This document shows, one piece after another, positions 24,525-32,679 of a stretch of DNA of 32,679 nucleotides. The notes below the pieces were generated by a model. The model was given only the letters and a program-made list of their open reading frames with translations, searched no databases and was not told where the DNA came from. The DNA is from Caulobacteraceae bacterium. Lineage in GTDB: Bacteria > Pseudomonadota > Alphaproteobacteria > Caulobacterales > Caulobacteraceae. A program made the translations under genes and the position numbers. Every line of letters starts with the position of its first letter. Position 1 is the stretch's first letter. The stretch is from the NCBI GenBank assembly GCA_003165275.1, contig PLSW01000222.1:1-32679 (forward strand), written 5' to 3'.

Positions 24525-26501
24525 CTAGGCCCGCAGCTTGGCCTTGGCCTCGGCGGCCACCGCCTCGGCGGTGATGCCGAATTCGCGGTAGAGCCGCTCA
24601 TAGGGGGCGCTGGCGCCGAAGCTGGTCATGCCGATGAAGCCGCCGTCCTCGCCGATGAACCGCTCCCAGCCCTGGCGCACCCCGGCCTCCACGGCGATGC
24701 GCACCGGCGAGCCGCCGATCACCTCGGTGCGGTAGTCGGCGCCCTGGGTCTCGAACAGCTCCCAGCAGGGGGTGGAGACCACCCGGCAGCCGATCCCCGC
24801 CGCCTGCAGCATGTCGCGAGCGCCGAGGGCGATGGCGACCTCGGTCCCCGAGGCGAACAGGCTCACCTGGGCGTCCCCCGTGGCCGCGGCGAGTTCGTAG
24901 GCGCCGTGGGCGCTGAGGTTGCGGTCGGCGGGCGCCAGGCGCACGGCGGGGGTCTTCTGCCGCGACAGGGCCATGATCGACGGGGTCTGGCGGTGCTCCA
25001 GGGCAGCGCGCCAGCATTCGGCGGTCTCGATCCCGTCGGCGGGGCGGAAGACCAGCAGGTTCGGGATCGCGCGCAGGGCGGCCAGATGCTCCACCGGCTG
25101 GTGGGTGGGCCCGTCCTCGCCCAGGCCGATGGAATCGTGGGTCATCACGTGGATCACCCGCGCGCCCATCAGGGCGCCGAGGCGGATCGCCGGCCGCGAA
25201 TAGTCGGCGAAGGCCAGGAAGGTGCCGGAGAACGGGATCACCCCCCCGTGCACGGCCATGCCGTTCATGGCCGCGGCCATGCCGTGCTCGCGCACCCCAT
25301 AGTGCACATAGCCGCCGGCGTAGTCAGGATGGTCGAAGGCCTTGGCGCCCTTGACCTGGGTGTTGTTGGAGCCGGTGAGGTCGGCGGAGCCGCCGATCAT
25401 CTCCGGGATCGCCGGAACCAGCCGCTCCAGGGCCTCGCCGGACCAGACCCGGGTGGCGTTGGCCGAAGGCGATGAGGCGAGGGCGGCGATATGGGCCTCC
25501 AGGCCGTCGAAGGCGTCCTCGGTGAATTCGCCGCGCAGGGCCCGGTGCAAGGCCTCGCGCTGGGGCGAGGCCTTGGCGCGCAGCTCCCAGGCCCGCCGCG
25601 CCCGGCCGCCCTTGCGCCCCGCCGCTCGCCAGGCCTTGACCACGTCGTCGGGCATTTCGAAGGGCGGCAGGGTCCAGCCCATGGCCGCGCGGGCGTCCAC
25701 GGCCTCCTTGTCGAACAGGGTGTAGCCGTGGCTGTGCGGATCGGCTTCCTTCGCCCCCGCGCCCTTGCTGATCTTGGTCCTGCAGGCGATCAGGCTGGGC
25801 TTGTCCTGCTTGATCGCCCAGGCCATGGCCCGGCGGATCGCGCCCTGATCATGCCCGTCCACCGCCTTGACCGCCCAGCCGGCGGCCTTGAAGCGGGCCA
25901 TCTGGTCGCCGGTCTCGGAGATGGTGGCGGCGCCGTCGATGGTGACGTTGTTGTCGTCGAACAGCACCGTCAGCTTGGCCAGCTTCAGCCGGCCGGCCAG
26001 GGAGATGGCCTCATGGCTGACCCCCTCCATCAGGCAGCCGTCGCCGGCGACAACCCAGGTGCGATGGTCGACGAGGTCGGCGCCGTAGCGGGCCGCCAGG
26101 CTGCGCTCGGCCATGGCCATGCCCACCGCCGTCGCCAGGCCCTGGCCCAGGGGGCCGGTGGTGGTCTCGACGCCCGGGGTGTGGCCGTATTCGGGGTGGC
26201 CGGGGGTCTTGGAGCCCCATTGGCGGAAATTCTCGATCTCCTTCATCGTCATGGCCTTGAAGCCGGTCAGGTGAAGCAGGCTGTAGAGCAACATCGAGCC
26301 GTGGCCCGCCGACAGCACAAAGCGGTCGCGATCGGCCCAATCCGGCCGCGCGGCGTCGTACTTCAGAAACTTGGTCCAGAGCACCGTCGCCACATCCGCC
26401 ATGCCCATGGGCATGCCCTGGTGGCCGGACTTGGCGTTGTGCACGGCGTCCATGGACAGGACCCGGATGGCGTCGGCCATGACTTGCGGAGAGGCGGGCA
26501 T
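24525..26501 (-). CDS. tkt: Transketolase
   Basis: Thiamine-diphosphate-dependent transketolase of the pentose-phosphate pathway, which moves two-carbon units between sugar phosphates. 658 aa from the ATG at 26501 ([20 protein letters not shown]); an upstream ATG at 26531 would add ten residues. Motifs include [27 protein letters not shown], the ThDP-binding [13 protein letters not shown] then DDNNVTIDG, and in the pyrimidine domain [33 protein letters not shown] and the C-terminal [12 protein letters not shown]. It is complete. It is followed by purT with a 4-bp gap, so the two form an operon, joined by the shared theme of supplying ribose phosphate and formyl groups for purines. The promoter should lie in 26502-26659, divergent from zauP. 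Confidence 0.96.
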   Translation of the reverse strand: MPASPQVMADAIRVLSMDAVHNAKSGHQGMPMGMADVATVLWTKFLKYDAARPDWADRDRFVLSAGHGSMLLYSLLHLTGFKAMTMKEIENFRQWGSKTPGHPEYGHTPGVETTTGPLGQGLATAVGMAMAERSLAARYGADLVDHRTWVVAGDGCLMEGVSHEAISLAGRLKLAKLTVLFDDNNVTIDGAATISETGDQMARFKAAGWAVKAVDGHDQGAIRRAMAWAIKQDKPSLIACRTKISKGAGAKEADPHSHGYTLFDKEAVDARAAMGWTLPPFEMPDDVVKAWRAAGRKGGRARRAWELRAKASPQREALHRALRGEFTEDAFDGLEAHIAALASSPSANATRVWSGEALERLVPAIPEMIGGSADLTGSNNTQVKGAKAFDHPDYAGGYVHYGVREHGMAAAMNGMAVHGGVIPFSGTFLAFADYSRPAIRLGALMGARVIHVMTHDSIGLGEDGPTHQPVEHLAALRAIPNLLVFRPADGIETAECWRAALEHRQTPSIMALSRQKTPAVRLAPADRNLSAHGAYELAAATGDAQVSLFASGTEVAIALGARDMLQAAGIGCRVVSTPCWELFETQGADYRTEVIGGSPVRIAVEAGVRQGWERFIGEDGGFIGMTSFGASAPYERLYREFGITAEAVAAEAKAKLRA

Positions 26502-26659
26502 AGGGGGCTGACTTCTGTTCTGGCGGGGCATGAGGGACTTGCGGCGCGGCTTCGCACGCGAGTCGCGGGGGGGTCAAGCAAGCCGCGCCTTTCGGCGGCC
26601 TCCCTGGCTGGTCTATAAGATCGTCAGCAGGTGGACGATCGGACGGGAGCCCAGGCGGC

Positions 26660-27061
26660 ATGATGCGAGAGCAAGGCGAGGGCGGCGCCCTGGAGGCGGC
26701 GATCCAGCGACTGGATCGCGCCCTGGCGCAGCTCGAGGTCCGGGTTGGCGCGCTGCGGTCGCAGGCCGGCGACGGCGGCGGCCTGGTCGACCAGGACCGC
26801 GCCAAGCTGGCCGCCGAACTCGACGCCGCCAAGGGCCGCGAGCGCGACCTGGAGCTGGCCGGCGCCGAGGCCTCCCTGGCCCTCGGCCGCGCCATCGCCG
26901 ACATCCAGCGCGCCCTGGGCGAGGACGAAGGGGCCGATGACGATGCGGGCGAGGCGGTGGCGGACGACGATATCTTCGAAGAGCCGGTCGACGTCGAGGG
27001 CTCGGACGCCGACGAGCTGGACGCCGAGGACCTGTTCGATCCCGCCGAAGAGGAGGCCTGA
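26660..27061 (+). CDS. zauP: ZauP-like coiled-coil protein (DUF4164)
   Basis: A 133-aa protein encoded 3 bp upstream of zapA. In Caulobacter crescentus the ZapA-upstream protein ZauP forms a pair with ZapA and helps focus the Z-ring. Residues about 8-90 are strongly helical and heptad-like (ALEAAIQRLDRALAQLEVRV, KLAAELDAAKGRERDLELAG). The C-terminal third is very acidic (GEDEGADDDAGEAVADDDIF). The start is the first of two adjacent ATGs at 26660. The name rests on synteny plus the coiled coil rather than on a sharp motif. Confidence 0.82.
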   Translation: MMREQGEGGALEAAIQRLDRALAQLEVRVGALRSQAGDGGGLVDQDRAKLAAELDAAKGRERDLELAGAEASLALGRAIADIQRALGEDEGADDDAGEAVADDDIFEEPVDVEGSDADELDAEDLFDPAEEEA

Positions 27062-27064
27062 CCC

Positions 27065-27400
27065 ATGGCCCAGTTGACCATCGAGGTGAACGGCCGGCCC
27101 TACACCGTGGGCTGCGAGGACGGGCAGGAGCGGCATCTGGAGGACTTGGCCCGGCATTTCGACCGCCAGGTGCGCCAGGTCAGCCAGGAGGTCGGCCAGC
27201 TGGGTGAGACCCGGCTGCTGCTCATGGGCGCCTTGCTGCTGGCCGACGAGCTGTCCGACACCCGCCAGCGCCTGGCCCACGCCCAGTCCGACCTCGCCCG
27301 CCTGCAATCCGACGCCGCCCGTCTTGAGGCCCGCGCCTCCCTGGCGGTGGACGGGGCCGCCCGCAAGGTGGAGGCCCTTGTCGCGCGGATTAGCGGCTGA
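27065..27400 (+). CDS. zapA: Cell division protein ZapA
   Basis: A 111-aa FtsZ-ring-associated protein that crosslinks FtsZ filaments. The N-terminal globular domain is MAQLTIEVNGRPYTVGCEDG, followed by ERHLEDLARHFDRQVRQVSQ, then LLLMGALLLADELSDTRQRL and a C-terminal coiled coil. It lies 3 bp after zauP and is clearly cotranscribed. The usual alphaproteobacterial downstream neighbours, 6S RNA and the folate cyclo-ligase, are found 2.4 kb further on, displaced by a HIT remnant and a peptidase gene. Confidence 0.94.
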   Translation: MAQLTIEVNGRPYTVGCEDGQERHLEDLARHFDRQVRQVSQEVGQLGETRLLLMGALLLADELSDTRQRLAHAQSDLARLQSDAARLEARASLAVDGAARKVEALVARISG

Positions 27401-27402
27401 CG

Positions 27403-27585
27403 CGGCGGGCCAACACCGCGGATTGGCGCGCCGACCGGATCGGGTCGGCCGAGCGCGGCGAGAATTCGATGGTGACCCGGCGGATGCGGTCCGGCTTCGC
27501 GGTCATCGGCGACACCCAGTTCCTGCCGGGTTCTGTGGCGCTTAGGGCGAAGATCGCCGAGGCGCTGGCGAGGTCAGCCGCCTAA
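27403..27585 (+). pseudogene. Remnant of a HIT-like protein gene
   Basis: A 60-codon frame without a start, immediately after zapA. It reads NTADWRADRIGSAERGENSM, then MRSGFAVIGDTQFLPG, which resembles the N-terminal region of a small HIT-superfamily/histidine-triad-like protein. After LPG it jumps to ALRAKIAEALARSAA and a stop, which would be the C-terminal end. The central part with the histidine triad appears deleted. The family assignment is from memory of the GFAVIGDTQFLPG motif and is tentative; that it is a broken gene is more certain. Confidence 0.6.
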
Positions 27586-27658
27586 CATTGCGGCGACCAT
27601 TGACGAACTGCCTTGGCCGTAACAAGGCTACGCCTCGGGGTTGTCGGGGGTGCGTACG

Positions 27659-29709
27659 ATGCGTTGGTTAGGCTTGGCCGTGATTACGGCTGTCTTGGGG
27701 TGCGCCACAGCTCAGGCGCAGCCGGCCGGCGCCCCCGATGTGACCAAGGTCCCCTCACCGCCGCTGGCGGCCTTCTTCCAGCCCCCCACTTTCGACGACG
27801 CCGTCCTGTCCCCCGACGGGGCCTACATGGCCTACACACAGGTGACGCCCACCGCCCCGACACCTACGCGTCGGTCGTCATCGTCGACAGCCTGGCGGAC
27901 GGCAAGCGCACCCCGGTCCTGAAGCTCGACAAGAAAGGCGCCGGGGTCGGCTGGCTGATCTGGAAGGATAACAACCGGCTGCTCATCGATGTGGCCCTGT
28001 TCGACGTGCAGCGGGTCGGCGACCGGCCCGACGGCGACCTGGTGGGCGTCCACTTCGGCAATTTCGTCATGGCGACCGACCGGGATGGCAAGAACCAGAC
28101 TCAGTTGCTGAAGACCCCGTCCTGGGACAGCGACCGGGTCGCGGTCGTCAGCCTGGTCGACCGTCTGCGGGCCGATCCCGACCACATCCTGTTGCAGGCC
28201 CCGAACCACGGCTATTCCCCCGCCCTCTGGAAGGTGGACGTTCACACCGGCGCGGCGGTGGACATCGAGGATGGTTCCGACGATGTCACCGGCTGGCTCA
28301 CGGACGACACCGGCCGCCCCTCCGTCCGCTACCGCGACAGCAACACGGCGCTGATCATCGAGGTCCGCGGCAAGGACGAGGCGAAATGGACGGTCATCGC
28401 CACCATTCGCCGGAAGGACGCTAAGGCGTTCGCCGATTTTGAGTTCCTCGGGGCGACCGACAAGCCGGGCCAGTTCTTCGTCACCACCAAGCCGAAGGAC
28501 AAGTCCGACGGCGAGTTCCGGCGCCTGCGGACCTACGATGTGGCGACCAAGACCTTGAGCGATCCGGTCTGGGCGCCGCTCAACTACGACGTTGAATCCG
28601 TGGTTTACGATGAAGGCAGCCATAAGCTGGATGGCGTCTGCTACACAGTCGATGTCCAGGTTTGCGACTTCGCCGACAAGACATCAAACGCCTATTACAA
28701 GGCCCTCATCAAGTTCTTCCAGGGTGACCGGAGCCTGGATCCGGTCTCTTTCTCCGAGAACGGCCACTTCTGGCTGCTCAATGTCTCCGGCCCCGATCAG
28801 CCCGGCGGCTACTATCTGTTCGACCGCAACGCCAAGCACATCGACGCCCTCGGCGATCGCTACGCACCGCTGCCAACCGACTCCCTGGCGACCATGGAGC
28901 GATTCCACTTCAAGGCCCGCGACGGCGCCGACGTGCCTGGCTATGTGACCCGGCCCAAGACCGCCGCGGCCGGCCCCCTGCCGTTGATCGTCATGCCCCA
29001 CGGCGGGCCGGAAATGCGCGACTCGTTCGCCTACGACGCCTGGGGCCAGTTCCTGGCCACCCGCGGCTACATGGTGTTCCAGCCCAACTATCGCGGCTCG
29101 CAGGGCTACGGCGTCAGCTACGCCAAGGCCGGTTACAAACAGTGGTCGGGGGTGATGGCCAACGACATTACCGACGGGGTCAAGGCCCTGATCGCGGCGG
29201 GCAAGGTCGATCCGAACCGGATCTGCATCTTCGGCGCAAGCTTTGGCGGCTACGCCGCGCTTTACGCCGGCGCCACCCATCCGGACCTCTACAAGTGCGT
29301 CGTCAGTCGGGCGGGCGACGCCGACCTGATCGCCTCCATGCGATTTGAGCGCAAGACCTACAAGGCCGACAGCGAGACCTACAAGTACTGGCTCGGGTCC
29401 ATGGGCGATCCGGACAAGGACACGGCGATGATGACCGCCGCCTCGCCGACCACCTATGCGGCCAGCTATGGTCCGCCGGTGCTGCTCATTCATGGGGGCG
29501 ACGACGAGATTGTCGATCCTGAGCAGTCGAAGATCATGTACCGGGCGCTGAAGCGGGCGGGCAAGGACGTGACGCTCCTCACCTACCGGCACGAGGGCCA
29601 CAGCGACTGGCAGCCCGACGACGAGATCGCCTCCATGGGCGAGATCATCAAGTTCATCGAGGCCCACATCGCTCCCGCGCCGCTGGCCGCGCCGGCGGCG
29701 GCGCACTGA
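27659..29709 (+). pseudogene. S9-family dipeptidyl/acylaminoacyl peptidase with a frameshift
   Basis: An exported serine peptidase. The ATG at 27659 opens a signal sequence (MRWLGLAVITAVLGCATAQA), possibly a lipoprotein signal at LGC. The N-terminal frame runs through LSPDGAYMAYTQVTP and then, at about 27847-27862 in a C-rich stretch, must shift by one base to continue as RPDTYASVVIVDSLADGKRT. The rest is intact: a beta-propeller of about 370 residues, then the hydrolase domain with IFGASFGGYAALY (nucleophile, codon at 29239), HGGDDEIVDPEQS and HEGHSDW. A single missing base explains the break, so it is either a recent mutation or a sequencing error. Without the shift the protein would be about 683 aa, normal for the family. 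Confidence 0.85.
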
Positions 29710-29771
29710 GCGAAGGACGATCGGATGACGCCCGCTTGAGACGCGGGCCCGCAGGGCCTATCTAGGGGGCG

Positions 29772-29925
29772 GCGGGTCTTGCTGTGGTCCGCGTCGAAGG
29801 CAACACATCCCGGGGACCTTAATCTCTCTCTAAGGGAGCTGTCCCTGTCCGCGGCCGTGGCTTCGGACATATGGCGCCCACCTGTTAACACAGGTCCGAG
29901 GGGATAAAACGCCTTCACGGTTCTT
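29772..29925 (+). ncRNA. ssrS: 6S RNA (candidate)
   Basis: Located just upstream of the folate cyclo-ligase gene, the conserved position of 6S RNA in proteobacteria, with zapA on the far side. A rod-like fold is visible: GAAGGC (29796-29801) pairs with GCCTTC (29911-29916). Further in, ATCCC-GG-GGACCT pairs with AGGTCC-GA-GGGGAT. The end hairpin is GTCCG...CGGAC at about 29847-29868. The interior CTTAATCTCTCTCTAAGGGA could be the open bubble that mimics a promoter for RNA polymerase. Exact ends are estimates. Confidence 0.68.
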
Positions 29926-29991
29926 CATGGCGCCGCCACCCCGCCCCTGAGCGCCCCTCGCGCTCGGGGCCGATCCGCCGTTTACTAAGGC

Positions 29992-30579
29992 ATGGTCATT
30001 TCCTCACCCGCCGCCGCCAAGGCCCTGCTCCGCGTGCAGCTGCGCGCGGCCCGGCGCGAGGCGGCGACCCGCGCCCCAGACGCAGCCGAGATCGCGGCGG
30101 CCGCCTTCCCCGCCGAGCGTCTGGCGGACGTCAAGATCGTGGCCGGTTACAGGGCGCATGGAAGCGAGATCGACCCCTGGCCGCTGATGCGGCGCTTCGC
30201 CGAGGCCGGCGCGCGGCTCGCCCTGCCCGCCGCCGTCGCCCCGGACGCGCCCCTGATCTTTCGCGCCTATCTGCCCGGGGACGACCTCGCGCCCGACGTC
30301 GCCGGCATGGCCGCGCCCCTGGAGGCCGCGCCGGCGCTCACCCCCGACCTGGTGATCGTCCCCCTGCTGGGTTTCGACGCCCGCGGCGGGCGGATGGGGC
30401 AGGGCGGCGGCCACTATGACCGGACACTGGCGGCCTTGCGCGCCCAGGGGCCGGTTTTCGCCCTGGGCCTGGCCTACCAGGCCCAGCAGATCGCCCGCAT
30501 CGCCGCCGAACCCCACGATCAACGCCTGGACGCTATTCTGACTGAAACCGGCTATAGGCTGGCGCAAGAGGATTTTTGA
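29992..30579 (+). CDS. fthC: 5-formyltetrahydrofolate cyclo-ligase
   Basis: Converts 5-formyl-THF to 5,10-methenyl-THF with ATP. 195 aa, the usual size. The N-terminal region AAKALLRVQLRAARREAATR is the typical R-rich start. The middle has DLVIVPLLGFDARGGRMGQG, then GGHYDRTLA, the phosphate/folate-binding signature. The ATG at 29992 is the first in frame. The 6S RNA candidate ends about 65 bp upstream, which matches the ssrS-ygfA arrangement, where both can share a transcript. The next gene starts one base after its stop. Confidence 0.94.
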   Translation: MVISSPAAAKALLRVQLRAARREAATRAPDAAEIAAAAFPAERLADVKIVAGYRAHGSEIDPWPLMRRFAEAGARLALPAAVAPDAPLIFRAYLPGDDLAPDVAGMAAPLEAAPALTPDLVIVPLLGFDARGGRMGQGGGHYDRTLAALRAQGPVFALGLAYQAQQIARIAAEPHDQRLDAILTETGYRLAQEDF

Positions 30580-30580
30580 C

Positions 30581-31417
30581 ATGCGCTTTGCCTTCTTCGG
30601 CGATGTCGTCGGCCGTTCCGGCCGCGACGGCCTCGCCGACCACCTGCCCGACCTTCGCCGCCGCCTCGGCCTGGAGTTCGTCATCGTCAACGCCGAGAAC
30701 GCCGCCGCCGGCTTCGGCATCACCGAGAACACCGCCCGCGAGCTGTTCGCGGCCGGCGCCGACTGCCTGACCCTGGGCAACCACTCCTGGGACCAGAAGG
30801 AAGCGCTGACCTACATCGTCCGCGAACCGCGGCTGATCCGGCCGGTGAACTATCCGATCCTGTCCGACGCTCCGGGCCGCGGCTCGCAGCTGTTCGAGAC
30901 CGAGCGCGGCCTGCGCATCCTGGTGATCAACGTGCTCGGCCGCGTGCACATGGACGCCCTCGACGATCCCTTCGCGGCGGTGGAGCGGGAGCTGAACGCC
31001 TGCCCCCTGGGCCTCGCCGCCGACGCCGCCGTCGTCGACATCCACGCCGAGGCCACCTCGGAGAAGATGGCCATGGGCCATTTCTGCGACGGCCGGGCGA
31101 GCCTGGTGGTGGGCACCCACACCCATGTCCCCACCGCCGACTGCCAGATCCTCAACAACGGCACCGCCTACCAGACCGACGCCGGCGCCTGCGCCGACTA
31201 CGACAGCGTCATCGGCAACCAGAAGGAAGAACCCCTGCGCCGGTTCACCACCCGCATCGCGGGGGGGCGCTACAAGCCCGCCGAAGGGCCAGCGACGGTG
31301 TGCGGCGTCTATGTGGAGACCCACCCCAAGACCGGCCTCGCCCTCCGGGTCGAGCCGATCCGCATCGGCGGGCGGCTGAGCGAGACGGTGCCGGTGGTGG
31401 CGCTGGAACGGGCGTAG
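30581..31417 (+). CDS. YmdB-type metallophosphoesterase (TIGR00282)
   Basis: A 278-aa phosphoesterase of the family whose Bacillus member YmdB is a 2',3'-cyclic nucleotide phosphodiesterase. The metal-binding motifs are complete: MRFAFFGDVVGRSGRDGL, FVIVNAENAAAGFGIT, TLGNHSWDQ, VVDIHAEATSEKMAMG and VVGTHTHVPTADCQIL. Length is typical. It begins one base after the fthC stop, a tight operon with likely coupling. No signal peptide, so cytoplasmic. The physiological substrate in this group is not known; regulation of RNA turnover is the hypothesis from Bacillus. Confidence 0.94.
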   Translation: MRFAFFGDVVGRSGRDGLADHLPDLRRRLGLEFVIVNAENAAAGFGITENTARELFAAGADCLTLGNHSWDQKEALTYIVREPRLIRPVNYPILSDAPGRGSQLFETERGLRILVINVLGRVHMDALDDPFAAVERELNACPLGLAADAAVVDIHAEATSEKMAMGHFCDGRASLVVGTHTHVPTADCQILNNGTAYQTDAGACADYDSVIGNQKEEPLRRFTTRIAGGRYKPAEGPATVCGVYVETHPKTGLALRVEPIRIGGRLSETVPVVALERA

Positions 31418-31453
31418 GGAGGGGACCCTTTCCTGGCCGGGGCCGGCGTTTTT

Positions 31454-31514
31454 CTCCTCTCCCATTCATGGGAGAGGTGGCGCGAGCGCAGCGAAGCGAC
31501 GGAGAGGGCAAGTG
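31454..31514 (+). repeat. REP-like palindromic element, copy C
   Basis: CTCCTCTCCCATTCATGGGA begins a short hairpin, followed by the GCGCGAGCGCAGCGAAGCG segment and GACGGAGAGGGCAAGTGG. It lies downstream of the phosphoesterase stop and may serve as its transcript end. The stretch 31418-31602 holds no gene. Confidence 0.75.
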
Positions 31515-31602
31515 GCGGCGCGCGCGCACCTGCCCGCCGCCTCATCCTGAAATTCGCGATGCTGACGCCTTGGGGCGAGGATGATGAAGGCCGCCAGGGC
31601 CC

Positions 31603-32532
31603 CTACCCGCTGGACAGCGGGTCCGGCGGATCCCCCTCGGCCCCCCACATCGCCGGATCGTCCGGATGCAATATCGCCACCCCGCCCCGCCAGCCCCGCG
31701 GCTCCACCCGGGGATCCCCGAACGGCGAGCCCTCGGCCATTTCCTCGGCCTCCTCCACCGCCCAGTCCCGATCCTTGAACTTCGACCAGTCCGGGGGGAT
31801 CACCCCCAGCCGCCGGCAGACCCGCAGCACCATCCGGCCGATGGGATATTCCACCGTGTCCGACGGCTCCCAGTCCAGCAGCCGCTCGCCAAGCACCCGG
31901 CCCACGTCCTCGCGGGTCTCGTCGTCGTGCCCGGCGTCCGCCAGCACCTCCTGCACCACGCCCACGATGATCAGCTTGCGCTGCACCAGCCGCATCAGCC
32001 GCAAATTCAGCCGCGCCCGATGCTCCGGATTCAGCTTCCGCTCCGTGGCCGCGTCCTGGGCGCCCGCCGCCGCCCGATCCCCCACCGCCCCGGCCGGCGC
32101 CCCCGCCGCCAAAGCCCGCCGCTCCCCCCGAAGCCGCGTCTCCAACATGGCCGTCAACCGCGCCATGCGCGCGTAACGCCCGAAAAGGGTGTCAGCTTTC
32201 TTAGCTCCTCCCCCGCAAGCGGGGGAGGTGTCGCGGCGCGAAGCGCTCGCGACGGAGGGGGCAAGTGTCTCATCGGCGCCCTCGCCACCAGGGGCCGCAG
32301 CCCCCTCCAACCCCGCCGTCTCCACCGCCGCCGCCGCCCGAGCCAGCCCCATCGCCAGCCCCCGCAACTCCTCCATGTCGACGATCTGCGCCGACAACGC
32401 CGCCGCATCCTCCGCCGCCCACCGCTCCGCCGCCTCGGCCAGCCAGCCGCCATCGCCCGCGCGGCCCCTCTCGGGACCGTCGCCGCGCTCCGCCGCCATC
32501 CGGCGCGGATCCAGGAGTTGGCTCAGCTTCAT
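31603..32532 (-). CDS. Conserved-looking protein of unknown function, probable SOS gene
   Basis: A 309-aa soluble protein that I do not recognise. The start is taken as ATG 32532 (MKLSQLLDPRRMAAERGDG), directly downstream of a LexA box; a frame extension to 32670 would read through the promoter. The first 90 residues are alanine-rich helical (ALSAQIVDMEELRGLAMGLA). An insert at about 90-113 (LAPSVASASRRDTSPACGGG) is encoded by a palindromic repeat. The second helical part (FGRYARMARLTAMLETRLRG) follows. Then NPEHRARLNLRLMRLVQRKL leads to a charged C-terminal half with ETREDVGRVLGERLLDWEPS and VCRRLGVIPPDWSKFKDRDW. No catalytic motif is evident. It is transcribed away from the window edge. Confidence 0.75.
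   Translation of the reverse strand: MKLSQLLDPRRMAAERGDGPERGRAGDGGWLAEAAERWAAEDAAALSAQIVDMEELRGLAMGLARAAAAVETAGLEGAAAPGGEGADETLAPSVASASRRDTSPACGGGAKKADTLFGRYARMARLTAMLETRLRGERRALAAGAPAGAVGDRAAAGAQDAATERKLNPEHRARLNLRLMRLVQRKLIIVGVVQEVLADAGHDDETREDVGRVLGERLLDWEPSDTVEYPIGRMVLRVCRRLGVIPPDWSKFKDRDWAVEEAEEMAEGSPFGDPRVEPRGWRGGVAILHPDDPAMWGAEGDPPDPLSSG
32205..32267 (-). repeat. REP-like palindromic element inside a coding sequence, copy D
   Basis: CTCCTCCCCCGCAAGCGGGG, then the GCGGCGCGAAGCG core and GACGGAGGGGGCAAGTG. It has the same layout as copies A, B and C but lies within the minus-strand gene at 31603-32532 and keeps its frame open, adding about 21 codons. GACAC occurs on both flanks (minus strand, near 32188-32192 and 32268-32272), a possible short target duplication. 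Confidence 0.8.
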
Positions 32533-32533
32533 A

Positions 32534-32548
32534 GAACAAAGCAAGAAC
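32534..32548 (-). promoter_or_regulatory. LexA (SOS) box, alphaproteobacterial type
   Basis: On the minus strand GTTC-TTGCTTT-GTTC fits the alphaproteobacterial LexA consensus GTTC-N7-GTTC exactly. It ends one base before the ATG at 32532, so LexA would cover the -10 region and start site. Confidence 0.75.
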
Positions 32549-32571
32549 AGCATATTCGGGTGGGTTGTCAA
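32549..32571 (-). promoter_or_regulatory. Promoter -35 and spacer for the SOS-type gene
   Basis: A perfect TTGACA lies at 32566-32571 on the minus strand. Seventeen bases further is GTTCTT, which overlaps the LexA box and would serve as a weak -10. Transcription would begin within a few bases of the ATG, implying a leaderless or nearly leaderless mRNA. No ribosome-binding site is visible, in agreement. Confidence 0.5.
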
Positions 32572-32679
32572 GATCGGGGCGCATCCGATCGCCCTCGCCA
32601 CTTGCGCGTGGCGCGCCGCCTCACCCCGCCTGCGTGGTTCGAGACGCTCCCTGCGGTCGCTCCTCACCATGACTAATAC

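Noticed and set aside
1-32679. CRISPR array or complete anti-phage system
   Set aside because: No regularly spaced repeats and no cas genes. The only defense-like gene is the broken ATPase at 4585-5519.

Overview
The window looks like a chromosomal segment of an alphaproteobacterium of the Caulobacterales (Caulobacter/Phenylobacterium type). The evidence is very high GC with strong third-position bias, a ZauP-ZapA division pair, a 6S RNA candidate next to the folate cyclo-ligase gene, a GTTC-N7-GTTC LexA box and a perfect 16-bp ParB site (parS). Assignment below order level is inference.

Region 1 (1-2.97 kb): housekeeping DNA with a small membrane protein, the signal peptide peptidase SppA, tRNA-Pro(CGG), an intergenic parS site and tRNA-Gln(TTG). 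Region 2 (2.95-8.54 kb): a decayed integrative element inserted in the 3' end of tRNA-Gln. A 21-bp copy of the tRNA end marks its far border, and short direct repeats that could be integrase arm sites lie inside both ends. It holds a tyrosine recombinase without its catalytic C-terminus, a frameshifted and truncated OLD-like ATPase facing it, an intact hipBA-like toxin-antitoxin pair with repeated operator-like motifs, and a second HTH regulator followed by a 39-codon remnant. Region 3 (8.5-11.5 kb): a graveyard of broken accessory genes (wing-helix-like protein with an in-frame stop, sulfotransferase with an in-frame stop, adhesin fragment).

Region 4 (11.8-20.95 kb): ordinary genes, namely an M61 peptidase with PDZ domain, a small membrane protein, an EVE-domain protein, a hybrid histidine kinase with two receiver domains, a prolyl-oligopeptidase-family peptidase overlapping a GNAT acetyltransferase, and YebC. 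Region 5 (21.0-26.5 kb): a tkt-purT operon in which purT is split by a 2,298-bp IS1-like element with 25-bp terminal inverted repeats and an 8-bp target duplication. Removing the element and one duplication restores an open 397-codon purT. The element carries a transposase plus passengers: a 70-aa protein, a 53-aa protein resembling only the toxin-binding tail of a DUF1778 antitoxin, a TacT-like GNAT toxin and a small membrane protein.

Region 6 (26.6-32.7 kb): zauP-zapA, a HIT-protein remnant, an S9 peptidase with one frameshift, a 6S RNA candidate, the folate cyclo-ligase, a YmdB-type phosphoesterase, and a gene of unknown function whose promoter carries a LexA box and whose reading frame contains a REP-like palindromic element. 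That palindromic family appears at four places in the window. The most novel-looking items are the transposon-borne toxin-antitoxin variant, the in-frame palindrome in an SOS-type gene, and the double operator array of the tRNA-Gln island.
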